A DNA stretch of 64,000 nucleotides from Acidobacteriota bacterium. Its GTDB lineage: Bacteria; Acidobacteriota; Terriglobia; Bryobacterales; Bryobacteraceae. Numbering within the stretch: the stretch's first letter is position 1; each line of letters opens with the position of its first letter. The position numbers and the translations under genes were made by a program. Under the pieces are notes generated by a model. The model worked only from the letters and a program-made list of their open reading frames with translations. It did not search any database and was not told the DNA's origin. Location of the stretch: positions 1-64,000 of the forward strand of contig JAFDVU010000004.1 of NCBI GenBank assembly GCA_018268835.1, in the 5' to 3' direction. Positions 59,436-64,000 of the stretch are shown here, piece by piece.

Positions 59436-61678
59436 TACCGGATCCGCGCTTCGACCAGGTCCTTGCCGCGCCAGGTGGATTCGGCCGAGAGGCCGCCCTG
59501 CGGGTCGAACACGCGCCAGGTCCAGGTGCCGTCCTTCGCCCAGTTTTTCTCCCACACCTTGCGGCCGGCACGGTTCCACCAGGTCTCCACGCCGACGCGG
59601 CGCCCGGCGGAGAAGGTCGCTTCCCACTGCTTACCGCCGTTGGGATAGTAGAACGTCTGCTTCCCTTCGAGTCGATAGCGTCCGTCGGCCGGCGAGACGC
59701 CGGCGCTCCACTCGGCCGTGCCTTCGCGGTACGACTTCACGTCGCGCACGGCGGTGTCGGACGGGATCTCCGGGCCGCCCTTTTCGAGCCACGCCTCATT
59801 GAGTTCGATTTGTAACTCCGCGGGTACGGTCTTCGAGGTTACGATTTCGATCAGCCCGTTGGGCGCCTGAGTCGCGGTGACGTAGCCGACGGTAGTGACG
59901 CTCGCCGGCAGGTCCCGCATCTTCCAGTTGTCGCCGTCATCGTCGCTCCAGGCGACATACGCGCCGGGGCGGCGCGGACCCGGCTTACTCGCATACTTAT
60001 CGCCGACGAAAAAGAGCCGTCCCGAAGCCAGCCGGATGATACTCGGGCGCTGGCCGCTGTTCAGGGGAGGGAAGGGAGTCTTCGATTTCACCCAGCTGCG
60101 TCCGCCGTCGCGGCTCACTCCCTTGGGCATGAAGCCGTCGATGTTGGTGTTCTTGCCGCCGTAGCCGGCCAGCGCGCCGTCGCGCGCGATCACAAGCGTA
60201 GTGTGCCGCCCGAAGGTGCGTCCGCCGGTGTCGTACCACGTGCGGCCGTCGTCCTTCGACGCGAAGACGGCGCTGGTGCTGCTCTTGCCGTCGGTGGGGA
60301 TATAGATGGTGCCGTCGGCGGCGCGGACCACGCTGTTGATGGGCTGCGAGGTGTAATCGCCCACCTTGCCGGTGAGCGCGGCGGCGTGGATCGGGCTCCA
60401 CGTGGCGCCGTTGTCGGCGGAGGTGAGGAACCAGAAGGGCGGCGAGCCCAGCATGCGCGGCGAGCCGAAGAAGAGCCAGAGTTTGCCGTGCTCGTTCCAG
60501 AAGACGGGCGCGGCGTCGGCGGCATCGGGGAAGTCGGGCCACGGTTCGGGCATGTCCCAATCCTCGGCGCCGTAGCGGAGGCGAGTGACCAGCACGGTCT
60601 GGTCGGGATCGTCTTCGTAGCGTTCGGTGTTGTAGTAAGCGGCCACCAGGTCGCCGTTGTTCAGCACCTGCACGGCGGAGTTGTGATAAGCGATGCCCAT
60701 TCCGGGCGCGATGCCGATGCGCCAGCCCACTTCGCGCATGTCGCGGTCGCCGAGCTTTGGGAAAATTCGGCGCGTGTGATAGTAGGGTCTGGCGGGATCG
60801 GGACCCTGCTTAAGGTCCGGAGCCTGCTGCTTCACCGCGCTTTCGAAGAAGAGGGGTTCAACCGGCGTGGGCGCGGTCGCCGGCATCTCCGCCTGCACCA
60901 CGCGGAACCCGATGTTCCCCTTCGGCGAGGAGAATGCGGGCGCCATCGCCGCGCGATTGGCGGAGCGCTCATAGTACGGTTGTTCGGCGGGCATATGCGC
61001 GCCGGTGCCGCCCGCCTTGGCGCCGCGATCGTCGAAGCCGCCGCCGCGGACCACGCGCGCCCATCCGCTCGCCGCGCCGACGGGATCGGTCTGCGCGCCG
61101 GCCGGATACGGTGCGTACCAGTCCGCGGTCCATTCCGCCACGCCGGAGTGCATGTTCATCACGCCCCACTTGTTCGGCGTCCCCGGCGCGGGCGGCTTGC
61201 CGCCGGAGGAGAACGGAGTCCGCGTGCCGGCGCGCGCCGCATATTCCCATTCGGCTTCGGTGGGCAGGCGGTACGGCTTGCCCTCCTTCTTACTAAGCCA
61301 CTGGCAGAAGGCGGCGGCGTCGTCCCAACTGACGCCCGCGGCGTACGGCGCGTAATACGGATTGCCCTGGTAATCGGGCCGGAACTGGCGGAACTGCTCG
61401 ATGGTCACTTCGGATGCGCCGATCGTGAACGGCCTGGTGATCGTGACTTTATGGACCGGGACCTCGTCGAAATCGCCCTGCCGGGACTGCCGGTCGTAGG
61501 ACGAACCGCTGACCCCCATGATCAGCCACGCATCCAGCGGCGTGGAATCGACTCCCATTTCGAAGGTGCCCGGCTCGATCCGCACCATCGCCATGCCGAT
61601 CGAATTGGCGCCCCCGTCCGCCGCCCAAATCATTGCCGCCGCGACGCACAGCGCACCGGAGGCGATCCATCGTTTCAT
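59432..61678 (-). CDS. Exported fusion: formylglycine-generating-enzyme-like domain, sialidase-like propeller, MORN-like tail
   Basis: This 748-residue protein has a signal peptide (WIASGALCVAAAMIWAA). Residues ~28-265 are an FGE-sulfatase fold (MVRIEPGTFEMG, YRLPTEAEWEYAARAG, RVVRGGGFDDRG, GNIGFRVV) without the catalytic Cys pair, so probably binding only. Residues ~300-640 are a sialidase-like propeller with four Asp boxes (SADNGATW, SKDDGRTW, SRDGGRSW, SDDDGDNW). The tail (GKQTFYYPNGGKQWEATF) has MORN/YwqK-like repeats. Likely a secreted glycan-binding or glycosidase protein. Confidence 0.82.
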   Translation of the reverse strand: MKRWIASGALCVAAAMIWAADGGANSIGMAMVRIEPGTFEMGVDSTPLDAWLIMGVSGSSYDRQSRQGDFDEVPVHKVTITRPFTIGASEVTIEQFRQFRPDYQGNPYYAPYAAGVSWDDAAAFCQWLSKKEGKPYRLPTEAEWEYAARAGTRTPFSSGGKPPAPGTPNKWGVMNMHSGVAEWTADWYAPYPAGAQTDPVGAASGWARVVRGGGFDDRGAKAGGTGAHMPAEQPYYERSANRAAMAPAFSSPKGNIGFRVVQAEMPATAPTPVEPLFFESAVKQQAPDLKQGPDPARPYYHTRRIFPKLGDRDMREVGWRIGIAPGMGIAYHNSAVQVLNNGDLVAAYYNTERYEDDPDQTVLVTRLRYGAEDWDMPEPWPDFPDAADAAPVFWNEHGKLWLFFGSPRMLGSPPFWFLTSADNGATWSPIHAAALTGKVGDYTSQPINSVVRAADGTIYIPTDGKSSTSAVFASKDDGRTWYDTGGRTFGRHTTLVIARDGALAGYGGKNTNIDGFMPKGVSRDGGRSWVKSKTPFPPLNSGQRPSIIRLASGRLFFVGDKYASKPGPRRPGAYVAWSDDDGDNWKMRDLPASVTTVGYVTATQAPNGLIEIVTSKTVPAELQIELNEAWLEKGGPEIPSDTAVRDVKSYREGTAEWSAGVSPADGRYRLEGKQTFYYPNGGKQWEATFSAGRRVGVETWWNRAGRKVWEKNWAKDGTWTWRVFDPQGGLSAESTWRGKDLVEARIRY

Positions 61679-61883
61679 GCCGTACTCCCGTTCCTTCGCC
61701 GTGAAAATACCAGGTTCCTCTGCCGGCGCCGCGCACGTTGACTACCGCGCCGCTCTCGAAGATCAGGATTCCCGTGAAAGCGCGCACACGCGCCTGGCTC
61801 GCGGGAATTGCCTTGCGCGAAACCACACGATAACAGGATTCGATGGCGCCGGCGGCGCTGCAAGCGCGGACACGCCGAGCCGG

Positions 61884-61892
61884 TGATACTAT
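61884..61892 (+). promoter_or_regulatory. Extended -10 before glycosidase-like gene
   Basis: TGA-TACTAT, hexamer 61887-61892, ends 9 bases before the ATG at 61902. The 223-base stretch between the two divergent genes shows nothing else I can support. Confidence 0.35.
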
Positions 61893-61901
61893 GGCGGTGA
61901 C

Positions 61902-63389
61902 ATGATGACCCGCCGCGATATACTCGCCGCCGCCGTCGCCGCGGCCCAGGGTGTCCGCCTGCGCGCGCAGGCCACCGGTCCCCGCACCGTCGAGCGCTGG
62001 GGCGTCTACGACGTGAATCTGAGTGGACCCACCGGCGGCAACCCGTTTGTGGACGTGCGCATCTCGGCCGAGTTCCGCCATGAGCACCGCACGGTGGAAG
62101 TGGATGGCTTCTACGACGGCAACGGCAGCTACAAGGTCCGCTTCTCGCCTGACATGGTAGGCGAGTGGAGTTACACCACGCGCAGCAACCGCCAGGAGTT
62201 GGCCGGGCATACCGGAACGTTCACCTGCTCCGCCGCCGCGAGCGGCAATCACGGACCCGTCTCCGTGCGCGACACCTCCCATTTCGGCTTTGCGGACGGC
62301 ACGCCGTATGCGCCCTTCGGCACCACCTGCTACGCCTGGACGCACCAGCCCCCGGAATTGCAGGACGAGACCCTCCGCACGCTGCGCACCGCGCCTTTCA
62401 ACAAGATGCGCATGTGCATCTTCCCCAAGTGGTACGAGTACAATCGCGACGAACCGCGCCTGCAGCCCATCCTGGACCGCCCCGGCTTCACCCGCTACAA
62501 CCCCGAATACTGGCGCAACCTGGAATTTCGCGTGCTACAGTTGCAGGCGCTCGGTATCGAAGCCGACCTCATCCTGTTCCACCCTTACGACCACTGGGGC
62601 TACGCGCTCATGGGCGCCGAAGCCGACGAGCGCTACCTGCGCTACACGGTGGCGCGGATGGCCGCGTATCGCAACGTGTGGTGGAGCGTGGCCAACGAGT
62701 GGGACCTGGTCAAAGGCAAGATCAGGGCCGAGTGGGACCGCTACTTCGAAATCCTGCAGGAGGCCGACCCCTATAGTCGCCTGCGCAGCATCCATCACAG
62801 TCGTGTGATGTATGATCACGGCCGCTCCTGGGTCACCCATGCCAGCATTCAGGGCGACCAGTTCGAGCGCACGCCGGAGTGGCGCGAAACCTGGCGCAAG
62901 CCGGTGGTCTTCGACGAGTGCAAGTACGAGGGCAACATTCCCAAGCGCTGGGGCGATATCTCCGCGCAGGAAATGGCGCGCCGGTTCTGGCTGGGGACGG
63001 CCTACGGCGGATACGTGGGCCACGGCGAGACCTACCTGGACCCGCATGACATCCTCTGGTGGAGCAAGGGCGGGGTGCTCAAAGGCCAGAGCCCGGCGCG
63101 AATCGCGTTTCTGCGCAAGATCGTCGAAGCCGCGCCCCTGGCCCTGTCGCCGCTGACCAATCCTTATTACCCGGCGGTCGCGAGCGCCGGCGAGTACTAC
63201 CTCTACTACACGGACTACCACCAGCCGGCGGAATTCACTCTGGAGCTGCCGGCGGGTATACAATTCGCCGCTGACATTATTGACCCCTGGGAGATGACGA
63301 TTACTCCGGCGGGCACTTACTCGGGTAAATTCACGATGAAGCTGCCCGGCCGGCCGTACACCGCGGTCCGCTTCCGGAAGACCGCATGA
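61902..63389 (+). CDS. Exported DUF5060/DUF4038-type glycoside hydrolase-like protein
   Basis: This 495-residue protein begins MMTRRDILAAAVAAAQG, a twin-arginine-like start (TRRDIL). The DUF5060 beta domain (VERWGVYDVNLSGPTGGNPF, VDGFYDGNGSYKVRF) is followed by a TIM barrel of the DUF4038 apiosidase-like type: FGTTCYAWTHQ, MRMCIFPKWYEYNRD, ILFHPYDHWGYALMG, WWSVANEWDLVKG (likely catalytic Glu) and FDECKYEG (second Glu). A C-terminal beta domain ends it. The next gene overlaps by 4 bases (ATGA). Confidence 0.82.
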   Translation: MMTRRDILAAAVAAAQGVRLRAQATGPRTVERWGVYDVNLSGPTGGNPFVDVRISAEFRHEHRTVEVDGFYDGNGSYKVRFSPDMVGEWSYTTRSNRQELAGHTGTFTCSAAASGNHGPVSVRDTSHFGFADGTPYAPFGTTCYAWTHQPPELQDETLRTLRTAPFNKMRMCIFPKWYEYNRDEPRLQPILDRPGFTRYNPEYWRNLEFRVLQLQALGIEADLILFHPYDHWGYALMGAEADERYLRYTVARMAAYRNVWWSVANEWDLVKGKIRAEWDRYFEILQEADPYSRLRSIHHSRVMYDHGRSWVTHASIQGDQFERTPEWRETWRKPVVFDECKYEGNIPKRWGDISAQEMARRFWLGTAYGGYVGHGETYLDPHDILWWSKGGVLKGQSPARIAFLRKIVEAAPLALSPLTNPYYPAVASAGEYYLYYTDYHQPAEFTLELPAGIQFAADIIDPWEMTITPAGTYSGKFTMKLPGRPYTAVRFRKTA

Positions 63390-64000
63390 AGCTTACTCTC
63401 GCGCTCGCGGCGCTGGCGTGGGCGGCGTTCTGCCGCGCGCAGGTGCTTGACCCCGAGGCCTTCCACCACTACGAGGGCGAGTTCTACCGCGACGATCCCG
63501 GCCACATCGCCGGTGCTATTCCGGACCGCGAAGCCTGGCAATGGATGAGCGCCAACATCCCGCTGCTCTCCGTACCCGACAAGGAACTGGAGCGCATCTA
63601 CTATTACCGCTGGTGGGCCTACCGCAAGCACATCGAATCCACGCCGGTGGGATACGTGATCACCGAGTTCCTGCTGCCGGTGAAGCACTCCACGGATTAC
63701 AACGCGATCAGTTGCGCGCTCGGTCTGCACATCGCCGAGGGGCGCTGGCTGCGCGATCCGCGCTATCTGAACGATTACATCGCGTTCTGGCTGCGCGGCG
63801 GCGAAAACGGCGGGTTGCAGCGCCACTATCACCAGTTCAGCAACTGGACCGCTTCCGCGCTCTACGACCGCTGGCTGGCCGACGGCGACACGCCGCGCCT
63901 CACCGCGCAACTCGACGCCCTGATCGCCGATTACCGCGCCTGGGATGCCGAGCGCCTCACCCCCTCCGGACTTTACTGGCAGCGCGACGTGAGCGACGGC
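63386..64000 (+). CDS. Exported (alpha/alpha)6-barrel glycosidase-like protein, 3' end outside window
   Basis: The open frame runs from ATG 63386 to the last base, about 205 residues, without a stop. A signal peptide (MKLTLALAALAWAAFCRAQ) leads to RDDPGHIAGAIPDREAWQWM, then ELERIYYYRWWAYRKH and YNAISCALGLHIAEGRWLRD. Aromatic-rich helices of this kind occur in (alpha/alpha)6 glycosidases (trehalase, MGH1-like, GH63). The ATGA overlap with the previous gene suggests one operon for a shared glycan. Exact family and active site lie beyond the window. Confidence 0.65.
   Translation, partial: MKLTLALAALAWAAFCRAQVLDPEAFHHYEGEFYRDDPGHIAGAIPDREAWQWMSANIPLLSVPDKELERIYYYRWWAYRKHIESTPVGYVITEFLLPVKHSTDYNAISCALGLHIAEGRWLRDPRYLNDYIAFWLRGGENGGLQRHYHQFSNWTASALYDRWLADGDTPRLTAQLDALIADYRAWDAERLTPSGLYWQRDVSDG

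Noticed and set aside
1-64000. tRNA, rRNA, insertion sequence, riboswitch or integrase genes
   Set aside because: I read the intergenic stretches and found no cloverleaf-like element, transposase or integrase frame; short regulatory RNAs could still be missed without a covariance-model search.

Overview
This is a GC-rich, densely packed bacterial chromosome segment. It most likely comes from an acidobacterium of the Solibacter/Bryobacter lineage. The basis is: an exported protein ending in the C-terminal domain first defined in Solibacter (TIGR03437), an Oar-like TonB-dependent receptor with a carboxypeptidase-regulatory N-terminus, many exported carbohydrate-active and DUF1080/ThuA-type proteins, and Uma2, tricorn-type S41 and M16 proteases. 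That assignment is inferred from family content. I saw no tRNA, rRNA, insertion sequence or CRISPR array, and no gene-free stretch longer than 300 bases.

Layout. 1-3855: end of a tricorn-type protease and a TIGR03437 exported protein. 4015-5486: a NagB-like isomerase overlapped by a 2-keto-4-pentenoate hydratase-like gene. 5513-10757 (minus): a compact myo-inositol operon iolB-iolD-iolA(mmsA)-transaldolase. 10854-19025: GH53 galactanase, PLP enzymes, M16 protease and a short homoserine dehydrogenase. 18989-20850 (minus): SPFH protein, ribbon-helix-helix protein and DUF3592 protein, headed by three operator-like boxes with an exact 11-bp period. 21016-33223: typA, ThuA, zinc ribbon, a LolD/FtsX-type ABC transporter, esterase, TonB-dependent receptor and antiporter. 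33433-38263: translation cluster rplM-rpsI and rpsB-tsf-pyrH-frr-thrB. 38437-44426: a Uma2 nuclease meeting a complete csm1-csm5 type III-A effector operon tail to tail. 44511-50022: BON and PpiC periplasmic proteins, a phage-like small gene pair, and a DUF1080/GT-C pair. 50098-52842: GH2 exo-glucosaminidase and a TonB remnant. 52855-58623: a multiheme cytochrome operon with a sigma-54 promoter and a divergent PAS/sigma-54 activator. 58707-64000: exported proteins including an FGE-like/sialidase fusion and two glycosidase-like proteins, the last cut by the window end.

Three loci deserve most attention. First, the inositol operon encodes IolD, IolB and IolA but has a transaldolase where kinase IolC and aldolase IolJ would act. 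The chemistry would let the transaldolase release malonate semialdehyde directly, without phosphorylation; this is a hypothesis. Second, the Csm complex has a Cas10 with GGDD but no HD nuclease domain, an arginine/glycine-rich Csm2 N-terminus and a roughly 150-residue disordered insert in Csm4, with no array, adaptation genes, cas6 or CARF effector in the window. Third, a nine-heme cytochrome fused to a b-type cytochrome (CbcL-like) and a NapC/NirT-type six-heme cytochrome (ImcH-like) sit in one operon behind a good sigma-54 promoter next to their probable activator.

Promoters appear to rely on an extended -10 (TG-N-TANNNT). Several genes without a Shine-Dalgarno start 6-10 bases after such an element, suggesting leaderless mRNAs.
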